Positions 1 through 14,982 of a DNA stretch of 64,000 nucleotides are shown piece after piece. Source of the stretch: Acidobacteriota bacterium (GTDB taxonomy: Bacteria > Acidobacteriota > Blastocatellia > Chloracidobacteriales > Chloracidobacteriaceae); the NCBI GenBank assembly GCA_016208495.1, contig JACQXX010000010.1, positions 1-64,000 of the forward strand, in the 5' to 3' direction. The notes beneath the pieces were generated by a model. That model ran no database searches. It worked only from the letters and a program-made list of their open reading frames with translations, and was not told the DNA's origin. Positions within the stretch are counted from its first letter, which is position 1; every line of letters begins with the position of its first letter. The translations under genes and the position numbers were made by a program.

Positions 1-1188
1 ATGGCAAAAGAGAAATTTGATCGCAGTAAGCCACATATCAATGTGGGAACAATTGGACACGTGGACCACGGAAAAACAACGTTGACGGCGGCGATCACGA
101 CCGTGTTGGCCAAGAGCAACACCAAGATCCAGGTGAAATCATACGCGCAGATTGACGCGGCGCCGGAAGAAAAGGCGCGAGGGATCACAATCAACACGGC
201 GCACGTGGAATACGAGACCAAAAATCGGCACTATGCGCACGTGGATTGCCCCGGTCACGCTGACTACATCAAGAACATGATCACGGGTGCGGCGCAGATG
301 GACGGAGCGATTCTGGTGGTGGCGGCAACCGATGGCCCGATGCCCCAGACACGGGAACACATCCTGCTGGCGCGGCAGGTGGGTGTGCCGGCGATGTGCG
401 TGTTTATGAACAAATGCGACATGGTGGACGACGAAGAGTTGCTGGAACTGGTGGAACTCGAAGTCCGGGAACTGCTATCGAAGTATGATTTTCCAGGCGA
501 CGACATTCCAGTGATTCGCGGGTCGGCGCTGGGAGCGCTCAACGGGGATCCGAAGTGGGAAGCCAAGTTGTTGGAATTGATGGAAGCGGTGGACAGCTAC
601 ATTCCGACGCCGGTGCGTGTGACGGACAAGCCATTCTTGATGCCGGTCGAAGACATTTTCTCGATTTCAGGCCGTGGAACAGTGGCGACAGGCCGCATTG
701 AACGCGGAATCGTGAAGGTCGGGGAAGAAGTGGAAATCGTCGGAATCCGGGCGACACGCAAGACGGTGGTGACGGGCGTGGAAATGTTCAAAAAACTGCT
801 CGACGAAGGCCGGGCAGGGGACAACGTGGGATTGTTGCTGCGCGGTGTGGACCGAAGCGACATCGAACGTGGCCAGGTGATCGCCAAGCCGGGATCAATC
901 ACGCCGCACACAAAGTTCAAGTGCGAAGTCTACATTTTGACGAAGGAAGAAGGTGGCCGCCACACGCCATTTTTCAAAGGCTATCGGCCCCAGTTCTACT
1001 TCCGGACCACGGACGTGACCGGAGTGGCGACGCTGCCGGAGAACGTGGAAATGGTGATGCCGGGCGACAACGTGGCCCTGGAAGTCGAATTGATTACCCC
1101 AATCGCGATGGAAAAGGGGTTGCGGTTCGCCATCCGTGAAGGTGGCCGCACCGTCGGTGCCGGTACGATCTCAGATATTCTTGAGTAA
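1..1188 (+). CDS. tuf: Elongation factor Tu
   Basis: EF-Tu is the cytoplasmic GTPase that delivers aminoacyl-tRNA to the ribosomal A site. The protein is 395 residues, the normal family length. It has the P-loop GHVDHGKT at residues 19-26, DCPGH at 83-87 and NKCD at 138-141, followed by the SALGAL guanine-binding segment and the two beta-barrel domains. The ATG is the first base of the window, so its ribosome binding site and any upstream fusA lie outside. It heads the tuf-rpmG-tRNA-Trp-secE-nusG series, a common bacterial arrangement. Codon use is noticeably more GC-rich than in the following genes, as expected for a very highly expressed gene. Confidence 0.98.
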   Translation: MAKEKFDRSKPHINVGTIGHVDHGKTTLTAAITTVLAKSNTKIQVKSYAQIDAAPEEKARGITINTAHVEYETKNRHYAHVDCPGHADYIKNMITGAAQMDGAILVVAATDGPMPQTREHILLARQVGVPAMCVFMNKCDMVDDEELLELVELEVRELLSKYDFPGDDIPVIRGSALGALNGDPKWEAKLLELMEAVDSYIPTPVRVTDKPFLMPVEDIFSISGRGTVATGRIERGIVKVGEEVEIVGIRATRKTVVTGVEMFKKLLDEGRAGDNVGLLLRGVDRSDIERGQVIAKPGSITPHTKFKCEVYILTKEEGGRHTPFFKGYRPQFYFRTTDVTGVATLPENVEMVMPGDNVALEVELITPIAMEKGLRFAIREGGRTVGAGTISDILE

Positions 1189-1196
1189 GAAACGTG

Positions 1197-1286
1197 CATT
1201 TGTGATTTGCGATTTGCCACTTGCCATTGTGAATTCAACACGATGGCAAGTGGCAACTGGCAAGGGCAAATCGCAAAAAACAAATG
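1197..1286. repeat. Inverted heptamer-like repeat between tuf and rpmG
   Basis: The left arm (1197-1229) is built of 7-bp steps (TGATTTG, CGATTTG, CCACTTG, CCATTG). The right arm (1241-1286) is its reverse complement with about two extra steps. The RNA can fold into one long hairpin ending just before the rpmG ribosome binding site. There is no U-tract, so it is not a classical terminator; it may be a processing or attenuation hairpin. Confidence 0.75.
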
Positions 1287-1295
1287 AGGTGAGTT

Positions 1296-1448
1296 ATGGC
1301 TCGTGATAATGTGACGTTGCAGTGTCCGGAATGCAAAAACCGGAACTATGTGACCAATAAAAACAAGAAAACCACAACGGGACGCCTGCAGTTTTCAAAA
1401 TTCTGCCGCTTTTGCCGCAAGCATACTCCTCACAAAGAAACCAAGTAA
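1296..1448 (+). CDS. rpmG: 50S ribosomal protein L33
   Basis: Ribosomal protein L33, 50 residues. It has the zinc-binding form: C10-x2-C13 near the N-terminus and C37-x2-C40, both CxxC pairs intact. The basic core containing NKNKKTT and the ending KHTPHKETK match the family. The start ATG at 1296 follows GAGGTGAG, a good Shine-Dalgarno sequence. It lies between tuf and tRNA-Trp in the usual order. Confidence 0.96.
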   Translation: MARDNVTLQCPECKNRNYVTNKNKKTTTGRLQFSKFCRFCRKHTPHKETK

Positions 1449-1459
1449 GCATTGCTCAC

Positions 1460-1535
<76 letters not shown>

Positions 1536-1604
1536 CTTCATCCAATCGCAGCAGTGCGCCGTCCCTTTATTCAAAGTTGAACTTTTGAGGAGAGTAGAGT
1601 ACGT

Positions 1605-1856
1605 ATGAGTCAGGCTTCTGAGGTAGCACGCATGAGTGAATCCAACTGGTTGGCAACCAAATGGGCGGGCGTGACCCACTTTTATCGAGATGTGAAACAG
1701 GAGATGAAACGAGTCTCCTGGCCTTCAAAAAACGAAGTGCTCTCAACCACAGTGGTCGTTGTGGTAGCCGTTACCTTTTTTGGATTTTTTCTCTGGGTTG
1801 TTGATGTGTTAATCACACTCGGATTTGAACAACTCACCAAGTGGTTTACTCGATAG
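1605..1856 (+). CDS. secE: Preprotein translocase subunit SecE
   Basis: SecE is the small essential subunit of the SecYEG inner-membrane translocon. The protein is 83 residues with one C-terminal transmembrane helix (about residues 45-70). The conserved amphipathic stretch FYRDVKQEMKRVSWPSKNE precedes the helix and contains the family's VSWPS motif. GGAGAG upstream supports the ATG at 1605; a second ATG at 1632 is possible but lacks a comparable site. It lies 37 bp upstream of nusG and is probably co-transcribed with it. Confidence 0.95.
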   Translation: MSQASEVARMSESNWLATKWAGVTHFYRDVKQEMKRVSWPSKNEVLSTTVVVVVAVTFFGFFLWVVDVLITLGFEQLTKWFTR

Positions 1857-1893
1857 GAATACAAGGTTTCGCCGCGGCGAAAAGTGAATAGCA

Positions 1894-2457
1894 ATGGCAA
1901 AACGGTGGTTTATTATTCATACCTATTCCGGGTATGAAAAAAAAGTCAAAGAAAGCTTGCAAACACGCGTCAAAGCCTATGGGATGGAAGATGAAGTCCC
2001 TCAGGTGCTCGTTCCGACTGAGACCGTCTTTGAAATGCGTGGAAACAAGCGAATTGAAACGTCGAGGATGATCTTTCCTGGCTACGTTTTGGTCGAAATC
2101 GAGACAGATGACAAAACCGGTGAAATGTCAGATAAAGTCTGGCATATCATTAAAAGCACGCCCAAAGTGACCAGTTTTGTCGGAGGCCAAAAACCCACGC
2201 CGTTAACTGACGAAGAAGTCAATCAGATTATCCATCACGTTACAGAAGCCACGGAAAACCCCAAGCCGCGGGTCTCCTTTACTCATGGCGAAACTGTCCG
2301 AATTACCAGTGGGCCATTTACCGGGTTCACGGGCGTGGTCGAAGAAGTCAACCTTGATAAAAACACATTGAAAGTCATGGTGACGATCTTTGGACGGGCA
2401 ACACCAGTTGAACTGGATTTCACCGGGGTCAATAAGCTCTCGTTTTCTGAAGAATAA
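1894..2457 (+). CDS. nusG: Transcription termination/antitermination protein NusG
   Basis: NusG binds RNA polymerase near the clamp, increases processivity and couples to Rho and the ribosome. The protein is 187 residues. The NGN domain covers roughly residues 1-110, starting with the typical [22 protein letters not shown] domain occupies the C-terminus ([18 protein letters not shown]). The length is standard and no insertion is visible. It follows secE and precedes rplK, the common bacterial order. Confidence 0.97.
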   Translation: MAKRWFIIHTYSGYEKKVKESLQTRVKAYGMEDEVPQVLVPTETVFEMRGNKRIETSRMIFPGYVLVEIETDDKTGEMSDKVWHIIKSTPKVTSFVGGQKPTPLTDEEVNQIIHHVTEATENPKPRVSFTHGETVRITSGPFTGFTGVVEEVNLDKNTLKVMVTIFGRATPVELDFTGVNKLSFSEE

Positions 2458-2538
2458 TACACAGTTGGTTCAGGTAGCGACCGGCCCTGGTGTCGTGAGT
2501 TACCCGTTAGACTCTGAAGCACAGCACGAAAGACAACT

Positions 2539-2964
2539 ATGGCAAAGAAAATCACTGCGTACATCAAGTTGCAGATCCCGGCTGGGAAAGCCAATCCAGC
2601 GCCTCCAATTGGTCCGGCGCTCGGTCAACACGGCCTCAACATCATTGGCTTCTGCAAAGAATTCAATGCCCGCACCGCCAATATGGGAGACCTGAAAATC
2701 CCGGTGGTGATCACGGTATTTGCTGACAGATCCTATACCTTTATTACCAAAACGCCGCCGGCGGCTGACCTGTTGAAAAAAGCAGCAGGGATTTCTTCCG
2801 GTTCGGCCAAACCCAATCGCGACAAAGTTGGCAAAATCACAAGTAAACAATTGCGCGAAATTGCAGAATCAAAAATCCAGGATATGAATTGCGGTTCAGT
2901 CGAAGCAGCGATTCGAACTATTGCGGGCACCGCTCGCAATATGGGCCTTGAGATTGTTGACTAA
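2539..2964 (+). CDS. rplK: 50S ribosomal protein L11
   Basis: L11 is a component of the GTPase-associated centre of the large subunit. The protein is 141 residues, full family length. The N-terminal domain has the [20 protein letters not shown] signature. The C-terminal rRNA-binding domain has the family's [13 protein letters not shown] segment and the helix near [18 protein letters not shown]. It starts the rplKAJL ribosomal stalk cluster and is separated from rplA by a terminator-like hairpin. Confidence 0.97.
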   Translation: MAKKITAYIKLQIPAGKANPAPPIGPALGQHGLNIIGFCKEFNARTANMGDLKIPVVITVFADRSYTFITKTPPAADLLKKAAGISSGSAKPNRDKVGKITSKQLREIAESKIQDMNCGSVEAAIRTIAGTARNMGLEIVD

Positions 2965-2981
2965 TTTCAGTTGCATTGATG

Positions 2982-3015
2982 ATCACCCTCGATTTTGCCA
3001 CCGGGGGTGATTTTT
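2982..3015 (+). terminator. Terminator-like hairpin between rplK and rplA
   Basis: The stem ATCACCC (2982-2988) pairs with GGGTGAT (3005-3011), followed by TTTT to 3015. It lies 17 bp after the rplK stop, inside what is normally one operon. It could be a partial terminator or attenuator that adjusts rplA expression. Stem length is modest. Confidence 0.55.
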
Positions 3016-3112
3016 CATTCCAGGCAACCTCTTCGTTTGGGTGCTTCGATGAGCATCCAGGGAGTAGTTCCGGCTGCGAGGCCGGCTACGTTTGTACCTG
3101 AAAGGACATTAT

Positions 3113-3808
3113 ATGGCAAAGGTTGGAAAAAAATATAAAGCCGCAACGGCGCAGATTGATGCCACCAAATTGTATCAATTGCCCGACGCGCTGCAGTTGG
3201 TCTCAAAGATTGCCTTCGCCAAGTTTGATGAAACCGTGGAAGTCACCATGGTGCTTGGCGTTGATCCGCGAAAAGCGGATCAAATGGTGCGCGGCACGGT
3301 TGTGCTGCCCAATGGGCTTGGAAAATCAAAACGGGTGTGTGTGATTGCCACTGGTGAAAAACAGCGCGAAGCTCGCGAAGCCGGTGCTGAAGAAGTCGGC
3401 GGCGAAGAACTCGTTGACCGGATCAAAGGCGGCTGGCTTGATTTTGATGCGGTGATTGCAACTCCGGACGTGATGAAACAGGTCGGGACGCTCGGTAAAA
3501 TTCTTGGGCCACGTGGGTTGATGCCAAACCCGAAGACTGGCACTGTGACCTTTGATGTCGCCAAGGCAGTTCAAGAAACCAAGGCTGGGAAGGTGGAATA
3601 CCGCGTTGATAAAACCGGTGTGATCCATGCTCCAATCGGCAAAGTTTCCTTTGGCTCACAAAAGCTGTTTGAAAATGCCAAGGTGCTCATTGATGCGGTC
3701 ATCAAAGCCAAACCACAGACTGCCAAGGGGCGCTATGTGAAAGGAATGCACCTCTGCTCGACGATGGGGCCGAACGTGCGTTTGGATGCGGCCAGTTTCC
3801 ACGTCTAA
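3113..3808 (+). CDS. rplA: 50S ribosomal protein L1
   Basis: L1 binds 23S rRNA at the E-site stalk and in many bacteria represses its own operon by binding mRNA. The protein is 231 residues from the ATG at 3113, starting [11 protein letters not shown], the usual family start. The signature [15 protein letters not shown] is present. A TTG at 3092 in the same frame would add seven residues; AAAGGA at 3101-3106 sits correctly for the ATG, so the ATG is preferred. Only 21 bp separate it from rplJ. Confidence 0.96.
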   Translation: MAKVGKKYKAATAQIDATKLYQLPDALQLVSKIAFAKFDETVEVTMVLGVDPRKADQMVRGTVVLPNGLGKSKRVCVIATGEKQREAREAGAEEVGGEELVDRIKGGWLDFDAVIATPDVMKQVGTLGKILGPRGLMPNPKTGTVTFDVAKAVQETKAGKVEYRVDKTGVIHAPIGKVSFGSQKLFENAKVLIDAVIKAKPQTAKGRYVKGMHLCSTMGPNVRLDAASFHV

Positions 3809-3829
3809 AGGGAGTGAAAAGAAAAGCCT

Positions 3830-4372
3830 ATGAATCGGACTGAAAAAAACCAAGAGCTTGAGGTATTGGCCAAAAGCTTTCAAAGCACCCCACACGCATT
3901 CCTGGTTGGATTTCAGGGATTGACCGTCGGGGTGGATACCAGCTTGCGCGCGGAAATGCGCAAAGCCAACATTACCTACAAAGTAGTAAAAAACACCCTG
4001 GCCCGACGTGCCGCGAAAGGCACGGCGCTGGAAGTGGTTGAAAAGGACTTTGTCGGCCCAACGGCAGTTGCCATTCATCCGGAAGACCCGGTGACCACCG
4101 CCAAATTGCTGCAAAAGTTTTTCAAAGAAAACCCGAAGTTTGTTTTCAAAGCCGCTGTGGTTGAAGGCCGTGCGATTCAGGTGACTGAACTCGACGAACT
4201 GGCCAACATGCCATCCCGTGAAGAATTGCTGTCCAAGCTGTTGTTTGTGCTGAATTCAGGTGCTCAGCGCCTGGCATCCGTTACCAACGGTGTGGCACGC
4301 AACCTGGCGATTGTACTCAACCAGATTCACGAACAGCGGGCCAATGCGGAAACCCCAGCCGCTGCCGAGTAA
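3830..4372 (+). CDS. rplJ: 50S ribosomal protein L10
   Basis: L10 anchors L7/L12 dimers to the ribosomal stalk base. The protein is 180 residues. The N-terminal rRNA-binding domain includes [17 protein letters not shown], and the C-terminal helix that binds L7/L12 dimers is present. Because only 21 bp separate it from rplA, there is no room for a separate L10-leader hairpin directly upstream, so autoregulation, if present, must act elsewhere. Confidence 0.95.
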   Translation: MNRTEKNQELEVLAKSFQSTPHAFLVGFQGLTVGVDTSLRAEMRKANITYKVVKNTLARRAAKGTALEVVEKDFVGPTAVAIHPEDPVTTAKLLQKFFKENPKFVFKAAVVEGRAIQVTELDELANMPSREELLSKLLFVLNSGAQRLASVTNGVARNLAIVLNQIHEQRANAETPAAAE

Positions 4373-4572
4373 TTGCGCCGGGGATTCGCCTAAAGTCTTT
4401 ACTTTTATTGTTTCAAACAACGCCGCGGTCTGTCAGAGGCGCGCGTTGGGAGCCTGGACGTAGCCTTTCGAGGAGATGCACCTTCGGAGACGCGTTCACT
4501 GGCGGTATACACCACAACCGCTGGGAAATCTGGAATCTTACGTGTTTTGATCGTTTTTTGGAGGAAGAGATA

Positions 4573-4950
4573 ATGTCTGAGAAATTAGAAGCTATTTTAT
4601 CAAGTGTTGAATCCTTGACCTTGTTGGAAACTGCCCAGTTGGTCAAGATGATGGAAACTCGCTTTGGCGTATCCGCTGCCGCTGCCACTGCCGCTGCTGC
4701 ACCGGTTGCTGCTGTGGTTGCTGCTCCGGTCGAAGAAAAGACCGAATTTGACGTGATCTTGACCGGCGCCGGCGCCAACAAGATCAATGTGATCAAAGTG
4801 GTCCGCGAATTGACCTCACTCGGCCTGAAAGAAGCCAAAGACCTGGTGGAAGGCGCGCCCAAGGCTGTCAAAGAAGGCGTCAACAAGGACGAAGCCGAAG
4901 CCGTCAAGAAGAAATTGGTCGATGCTGGCGCAACCGTCGAAATCAAGTAG
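4573..4950 (+). CDS. rplL: 50S ribosomal protein L7/L12
   Basis: L7/L12 is the multicopy stalk protein that recruits translational GTPases. The protein is 125 residues from ATG 4573, preceded by TTTTGGAGGAAGAG, a strong ribosome binding site. The N-terminal dimerisation domain is followed by an Ala/Val hinge ([19 protein letters not shown]) and the C-terminal domain [17 protein letters not shown]...[12 protein letters not shown]. The frame stays open upstream to 4408, but that stretch has no family similarity. The 200-bp gap after rplJ is longer than usual and shows no clear promoter. Confidence 0.96.
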   Translation: MSEKLEAILSSVESLTLLETAQLVKMMETRFGVSAAAATAAAAPVAAVVAAPVEEKTEFDVILTGAGANKINVIKVVRELTSLGLKEAKDLVEGAPKAVKEGVNKDEAEAVKKKLVDAGATVEIK

Positions 4951-4960
4951 TTTCCCTGCG

Positions 4961-5014
4961 GTCACTTTACGGCTTGCCATACCTGGTTTTCGGCCAGCAA
5001 TGCGGTAAAGTGAC
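4961..5014 (+). other. Long-looped stem after rplL
   Basis: GTCACTTTAC (4961-4970) is perfectly complementary to GTAAAGTGAC (5005-5014), 10 bp with a 34-nt loop. It lies 10 bp after the rplL stop and just before the terminator hairpin. It may be an RNase III-type processing site, since processing hairpins are known between rplL and rpoB in E. coli; this is inference. Confidence 0.5.
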
Positions 5015-5045
5015 TTGCACTTCGCCGGGCAACGCCTAAGCTTAA

Positions 5046-5071
5046 AAGGGGGAAGTGCATTCTTCCCCCTT
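5046..5071 (+). terminator. Terminator-like hairpin after rplL
   Basis: A perfect 9-bp stem AAGGGGGAA (5046-5054) / TTCCCCCTT (5063-5071) has an 8-nt loop. The sequence after it, CAGTTCATTTTAATCC, is only weakly T-rich. It probably reduces, rather than stops, read-through from the rpl genes into rpoB. Confidence 0.65.
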
Positions 5072-5773
5072 CAGTTCATTTTAATCCTGGATCGCAGAAT
5101 GTGTCTCTGGCAGCGTTCATTCAGAGAGGATCGCCACCATCCTCACTGGAACTGTTCGAAGGACACGCCATAACATCTCTGTTTTTCAAACCTCTGATAA
5201 TCATACTTTTTCAGAGGAGGGCCCGCTGACCTCACAAAATTGTCAGCTTCATGATTTCCAAAATAATATGGTAGTGCTCCAAATCCGACCTGGAGTACCC
5301 GTTTCTGGCCAGTTCTGGCAGATTCGACTGATTCCGATACGGGATCTTTCATCAGGTTGGGGCATTGGTTGCTTTTAGTTCTGAAACGCGCTTGAAGAGC
5401 GTGCTGAGAAACGTGTCTCAGTACGGTCTTCCATTTTGTGTTTAAGCCGCTTTTTTGATTTACATTCGGTTGATTGACTTTCCCCGGCACTGCGAGCGGC
5501 GAGTTGGTAAGCCTAATCAACCAGTCGAAGGTTGTTTCCTTGGGCAACACCTTTATCCTGGCTTTTCTGGATGATCCGCTCCAATCGCCAATCACTGGCC
5601 CCAGTACCACCCCAGTTTGATCAGCCATGTGGGACAATATCGCCATTATGTTTCTTCATTTCCTGCCACAGCACACCGTCCGGCTGGCTGGATCACTCCT
5701 TCGCCGTTCATCCGATTTTCCAACTTACAGTTTGGCGCACCAGCGCACATGCAAACAGAGGTGAAACGCTGCT
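5072..5773. other. Long non-coding leader upstream of rpoB
   Basis: About 700 bp without a recognisable plus-strand gene. Together with the hairpins just upstream, the rplL-rpoB spacing is 823 bp. A minus-strand reading frame of 167 codons (5143-5646) has no recognisable family and is not called. I see no convincing sigma-70 promoter by eye, though a promoter or RNA leader for rpoBC is likely in this stretch. Confidence 0.5.
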
Positions 5774-10189
<4,416 letters not shown>

Positions 10190-10192
<3 letters not shown>

Positions 10193-10347
10193 ATGAAGGA
10201 TGAAGCAGAATGAAGAATGAAGAGTGAGGTCACATGAAGAATGAAGAATGAGGAATGAAGAAAATAAGCTGGTAGGCTTAAATTCTCATTACTCATTCTC
10301 CGCTCTTCATTCTCCGCTCTTCATTCTCAATTCTTCATTCTCCATTC
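10190..10347. repeat. Paired heptamer arrays between rpoB and rpoC
   Basis: The left arm (10190-10262) consists of AATGAAG-type units beginning on the rpoB stop TGA. The right arm (10282-10347) is the reverse complement type (CTTCATTCTC and variants). The two arms can form a long hairpin in the rpoB-rpoC mRNA. The right arm ends directly before the rpoC ribosome binding site. Confidence 0.85.
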
Positions 10348-10365
10348 GATGGGGAGGGTATAAAC

Positions 10366-13300
10366 GTGTTCAGGATGTATGACAACAAAACAGTTGCCCC
10401 GGATTTTGAGGCAATTCGAATTTCATTAGCTTCCCCGGAAAAGATTCGTTCCTGGTCACACGGGGAAGTGACCAAGCCTGAAACCATCAACTACCGCACG
10501 TTCAAGCCAGAGCGGGATGGTCTTTTCTGCGCGCGAATTTTTGGGCCGGTCACTGACTGGGAATGTTTGTGCGGCAAGTACAAACGCATGAAGCACCGTG
10601 GGGTGGTGTGCGACAAGTGCGGCGTTGAAGTCACGCTTTCTAAGGTTCGTCGCGAACGCCTTGGGCACATCGAACTGGCCAGCCCGTGTTCCCACGTGTG
10701 GTTTTTCAAAGGATTGCCATCACGCATCGGCCATCTGCTCGATATTCCACTCCGTGAGCTGGAAAAGGTCCTTTACTTCGAGTCGTACATCGTGGTGGAT
10801 GCGGGCGACGTGGCTGATATCAAGGAAAAAGACCTGCTGAGCGATGAGCAATATCGCAAGCTGATGCAGGAATTCCCAGGCCGATTTGTGGCCAAGATGG
10901 GTGCCGAAGCGATCAAAATTTTGTTGGAAAAAGTGGAAATTGATGACCTGGCGGTTGAACTGCGCCAGCGCATGAAAGATGAAACGTCCCAGCAAAAGAA
11001 ATTGAAATACTCCAAGCGATTGAAAGTTGTTGATGCCTTCCGACGCTCGGGGAACCATCCGCAATGGATGATTTTAGACGTTATTCCGGTGATCCCACCT
11101 GAATTGCGGCCACTCGTGCCGCTCGATGGTGGGCGTTTTGCGACTTCAGACCTCAACGATCTGTATCGCCGTGTGATCAACCGCAATAACCGGTTGAAGA
11201 AACTGCTGGAACTCAAAGCCCCGGAAGTGATCGTTCGCAACGAAAAACGCATGCTGCAGGAAGCTGTTGACGCGCTCTTTGACAACGGACGCCGTGGCCG
11301 CGTGTTGCGTGGGGTCAATAACCGCCCGCTCAAATCGCTGTCAGACACACTCAAAGGAAAGTCAGGCCGCTTCCGTCAAAACCTGCTTGGAAAGCGCGTG
11401 GACTATTCCGGTCGTTCGGTGATCGTGGTTGGTCCGGAACTGAAATTGCACCAGTGCGGACTGCCCAAGAAAATGGCGCTCGAATTGTTTAAACCGTTTA
11501 TTTACAACCAGCTTGAACGTCAGGGCCATGCCGCGACCATCAAGCAGGCCAAGGAAATGGTCGAACGCCAGGATCCAGCCGTGTGGGATATTCTCGAAGA
11601 TGTCATCCGCGAGCACCCGGTGCTGTTAAACCGCGCTCCGACACTCCACCGATTGGGGATTCAGGCATTTGAACCGGTTCTGGTCGAAGGGAAAGCCATC
11701 AAAATTCACCCGCTGGTCTGTACTGCATTCAATGCTGACTTCGACGGTGACCAGATGGCCGTGCATATTCCGCTTTCACACGAAGCCCAGATCGAAGCCA
11801 CTGTATTGATGCGGGCCGACAACAACATTCTGTCGCCAGCCAACGGTCAGCCAATTGCCGTTCCAACCCAGGATATCGTGTTGGGCTGTTACTATCTGAC
11901 CACTGAACGGCCACATGATGAAAAGGCAGGGCGAATTTTTGCGAGCAAGGAGGATGTGCTGCTGGCACATGACTCCGGTATTGTGAGTACCCAGACTCCG
12001 GTCAAACTGGCCTTTGAAGGTCGGATTATTGATATGGAGCAGGAGCGTGACAAACAGGATGTGCTCCGGGCAACGGTGCGCGAAATCAAACAGGTCATCA
12101 ACACGACGGTGGGTCGCGTCATTCTCAACGAGCATCTGCCCGTGGAAATGCCGTTCATCAATGGCGTGATGAAGAAGAAGGGGCTGCAATCACTGGTAAA
12201 CTACTGCCAGCTTTGCTATTCGCACGAATTAACAGTCAAAATGCTCGACGCGCTGAAGGCAATTGGTTTCCTCTATGCCACCAAGGCGGGGATTTCCATT
12301 GGTATTGATGATCTGGTGACACCTGATAACAAAGTGGATCTGGTGGCGAAAGCCGACCAGGAAGTCGCCGAATTCCAGCGCCAGTACGAAGAAGGCACCA
12401 TTACCAATGGCGAACGCTATAACAAAGTCGTTGCCATCTGGTCTCAAACCACCGAAGCCGTCGCCGAGCAGATGTTCAAGGCCATGAAGACCCGCGAAGA
12501 GAAGTTTGGCGAAATGAACCCGATTATGGTTATGGCTGACTCTGGGGCGCGCGGTTCAGCTCAGCAGATTCGCCAGTTGGCCGGGATGCGCGGTTTGATG
12601 GCCAAACCATCCGGCGCGATTATCGAAAAACCGATCCGGGCCAATTTCCGCGAAGGTCTGGACGTGTTGGAATACTTCATTTCAACCCACGGCGCACGCA
12701 AGGGGTTGGCGGATACGGCACTCAAGACGGCTGACTCGGGCTATCTGACCCGGCGTCTGGTGGACGTGGCTCAGGACGTGATTGTGTCGGAAGATGATTG
12801 CGGCACGATTCGCGGCATCTGGGTCGAAGCGATTACCGAAGGCGGCGAAGTCATTGAATCGTTGCGCGACCGCATCATTGGGCGGGTGGCGCTAGAAGAC
12901 GTGATTGACCCGGTGACGGGCGAAACGATTGTGGCCGCTAATTCAGAAATTTCAGAATTGCTGGCGGCTGAAATTCAGGATGCTGGCGGGATTGAACGCG
13001 TGAAGTTGCGTTCGGTGTTGACCTGCGAATCACGGCGCGGCATTTGTATCAAGTGCTATGGCCGGAACCTGGCCACCGGGAAGATGGTCGAAATGGGTGA
13101 AGCGGTTGGTGTGATTGCCGCTCAATCAATCGGTGAACCTGGAACCCAGTTGACGATGCGGACTTTCCACATCGGTGGTGCCGTTTCGGGGTCATCCGAA
13201 CAGTCATCTCACGAAGCCCGCAAGGGTGGCCGCGTTCGCTTCTTTGAACTCAACACTGTCCAGAATCGCGACGGCAAGCTGGTTGCCATGAACCGCAACG

Positions 13301-14556
13301 GGTCAATTATTGTGATTGATGAAAAACGCAACAATCGCGAAATTGCCCGCTATCAGATTGTGTATGGCGCCAAATTGCTCGTCAATGATGGTGATATGGT
13401 TGAGGAAGGTCAACCACTGGCCCAGTGGGATCCATACACGTTCTCAATTCTCACCGAAGTTGAAGGAACCATTCACTTTAAAGACCTGCTTGACGGTATC
13501 ACGATCCATGAGGAAGTTGATGAACACACCGGCAACCGCAGTATGATCGTGATGGAATCAACCGATGAAAAACGGCAGCCACGGATTGAAATTCTGGCAC
13601 CAGATAGCCGGAAAGTACTGAAGAGCTATCAAATGCCAATCCGGGCCAACTTGACGGTTCGGGACGGCGACAAGATTGCTCCGGGCGATATCATTGCCAA
13701 GATTCCGCGCGAATCAACTCGTGCCAAGGACATCACCGGCGGTTTGCCGCGGGTGGTCGAACTCTTTGAAGCCCGCCGACCACGGGAAACCGCGGTGATG
13801 GCTGAAATCAATGGCCGGGTTGAATTTGGGAATGTGACCAAGGGGCAACGCAAGATCCGGGTCGTTGGGGACGACGGTGAAGTTCGCGAGTATTCAATCC
13901 CACGCGGCGTGCACCTCAATGTGCAGGAAAGTGACCGCGTGCGGGCTGGCGAACCTTTGATGGATGGACCGCTCAACCCACATGACATTCTGGCGGTGCA
14001 GGGAATGGACGCATTGCAGAAATACCTCGTGAATGAAATTCAGGAAGTCTATCGTCTGCAGGGCGTCAACATTAACGACAAGCATATCGAAGTCATTGTT
14101 CGCCAGATGCTGCGGTGGGTGAAAGTCAAAGAAGTTGGCGATACGGAATTCCTGCTCGAAGAACAGGTTGACCGGTTCCGCTTTGAAGACGAAAACAAAC
14201 GGGTTCTGGAACAGGATAGCCAGCCGGCGATTGCCGAGCCGCTGTTGCTTGGAATCACCAAAGCCTCGCTTTCAACCGAAAGTTTCATTTCGGCTGCCAG
14301 CTTCCAGGAAACCACCCGGGTGCTCACCGAAGCCTCAATCTCAGGTCGCACTGATTACCTGCGCGGCTTGAAGGAAAACGTGATTATGGGCCGGTTGATT
14401 CCGGCTGGAACCGGAATGGAATTTTATCGTCGGTTCCGCCTGATGAACGAATCTCACATTGAGGATAACCATATGACCATGCGTGAAACTGAGGAAGTCC
14501 TTGACACAATGGTCAGCCACGAAATCAGTGCTCGTCAGGCAGCAAAAGAAAAATAA
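10366..14556 (+). CDS. rpoC: RNA polymerase beta' subunit
   Basis: The beta' subunit is the catalytic large subunit of RNA polymerase. The protein is 1396 residues. It has the N-terminal zinc site ([20 protein letters not shown]), the catalytic NADFDGDQM at about residues 455-463, the second cysteine cluster ([11 protein letters not shown]), and the trigger-loop [13 protein letters not shown]. The length fits a lineage with a large insertion after the trigger loop. The start is GTG at 10366: GGGGAGGG lies 7 bp upstream, while the ATG at 10375 would be too far from it. A rho-independent terminator follows. Confidence 0.98.
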   Translation: MFRMYDNKTVAPDFEAIRISLASPEKIRSWSHGEVTKPETINYRTFKPERDGLFCARIFGPVTDWECLCGKYKRMKHRGVVCDKCGVEVTLSKVRRERLGHIELASPCSHVWFFKGLPSRIGHLLDIPLRELEKVLYFESYIVVDAGDVADIKEKDLLSDEQYRKLMQEFPGRFVAKMGAEAIKILLEKVEIDDLAVELRQRMKDETSQQKKLKYSKRLKVVDAFRRSGNHPQWMILDVIPVIPPELRPLVPLDGGRFATSDLNDLYRRVINRNNRLKKLLELKAPEVIVRNEKRMLQEAVDALFDNGRRGRVLRGVNNRPLKSLSDTLKGKSGRFRQNLLGKRVDYSGRSVIVVGPELKLHQCGLPKKMALELFKPFIYNQLERQGHAATIKQAKEMVERQDPAVWDILEDVIREHPVLLNRAPTLHRLGIQAFEPVLVEGKAIKIHPLVCTAFNADFDGDQMAVHIPLSHEAQIEATVLMRADNNILSPANGQPIAVPTQDIVLGCYYLTTERPHDEKAGRIFASKEDVLLAHDSGIVSTQTPVKLAFEGRIIDMEQERDKQDVLRATVREIKQVINTTVGRVILNEHLPVEMPFINGVMKKKGLQSLVNYCQLCYSHELTVKMLDALKAIGFLYATKAGISIGIDDLVTPDNKVDLVAKADQEVAEFQRQYEEGTITNGERYNKVVAIWSQTTEAVAEQMFKAMKTREEKFGEMNPIMVMADSGARGSAQQIRQLAGMRGLMAKPSGAIIEKPIRANFREGLDVLEYFISTHGARKGLADTALKTADSGYLTRRLVDVAQDVIVSEDDCGTIRGIWVEAITEGGEVIESLRDRIIGRVALEDVIDPVTGETIVAANSEISELLAAEIQDAGGIERVKLRSVLTCESRRGICIKCYGRNLATGKMVEMGEAVGVIAAQSIGEPGTQLTMRTFHIGGAVSGSSEQSSHEARKGGRVRFFELNTVQNRDGKLVAMNRNGSIIVIDEKRNNREIARYQIVYGAKLLVNDGDMVEEGQPLAQWDPYTFSILTEVEGTIHFKDLLDGITIHEEVDEHTGNRSMIVMESTDEKRQPRIEILAPDSRKVLKSYQMPIRANLTVRDGDKIAPGDIIAKIPRESTRAKDITGGLPRVVELFEARRPRETAVMAEINGRVEFGNVTKGQRKIRVVGDDGEVREYSIPRGVHLNVQESDRVRAGEPLMDGPLNPHDILAVQGMDALQKYLVNEIQEVYRLQGVNINDKHIEVIVRQMLRWVKVKEVGDTEFLLEEQVDRFRFEDENKRVLEQDSQPAIAEPLLLGITKASLSTESFISAASFQETTRVLTEASISGRTDYLRGLKENVIMGRLIPAGTGMEFYRRFRLMNESHIEDNHMTMRETEEVLDTMVSHEISARQAAKEK

Positions 14557-14620
14557 CGCCGGTTGATATCTGGTTGAGTTGATACAATCCGAGTTCCTTC
14601 GAGGACTGAAAAAATGATCG

Positions 14621-14658
14621 GGGCGGATGAAATTACCTTTATCCGCCCTGTTTGTTTT
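14621..14658 (+). terminator. Rho-independent terminator of rpoC
   Basis: The stem GGGCGGAT (14621-14628) / ATCCGCCC (14641-14648) is perfect over 8 bp and is followed by TGTTTGTTTTG. It lies 65 bp after the rpoC stop and closes the large cluster. Confidence 0.85.
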
Positions 14659-14789
14659 GCATAATCCCTGATTTTGAAAAAAAACTCAAAGAAAGTATAA
14701 ATCTAACTAGAAAAGCAGGTTATCTGCGGAAATCTAACGGGAAATTGCTATAAATCTGTCAGGAAAAGAGAAAAAAGAAAAAAGAGTTG

Positions 14790-14817
14790 TTGACGACAAA
14801 AAACAATTGATTATGAT
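14790..14817 (+). promoter_or_regulatory. Sigma-70-type promoter for the lipoprotein gene
   Basis: TTGACG (14790-14795) and TATGAT (14812-14817) are separated by 16 bp within an A/T-rich stretch. Transcription would start near 14824, giving a leader of about 160 nt before the lipoprotein start at 14983. Confidence 0.7.
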
Positions 14818-14982
14818 GCACGTCCATAGACACTCTCTCAGGACCAAAATCACCTCTTACATCTCAAAAAAACACTGGTTCCCAGTGGAAGAACTGGACG
14901 CATGTGTGTCCGGTTTGAACTTCACTTGTTCCAGAGCATACCTGCCGCATCATCACTCGAGAAAAACAGGAAGAAAACACCT

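Noticed and set aside
4413-4946. A 177-codon minus-strand reading frame opposite rplL.
   Set aside because: Shadow of the Ala-rich rplL gene, with no independent support.
5143-5646. A 167-codon minus-strand reading frame in the rplL-rpoB gap.
   Set aside because: No recognisable domain, no ribosome binding site seen, and it would be antisense inside the rpoB leader. Possible but not supportable.
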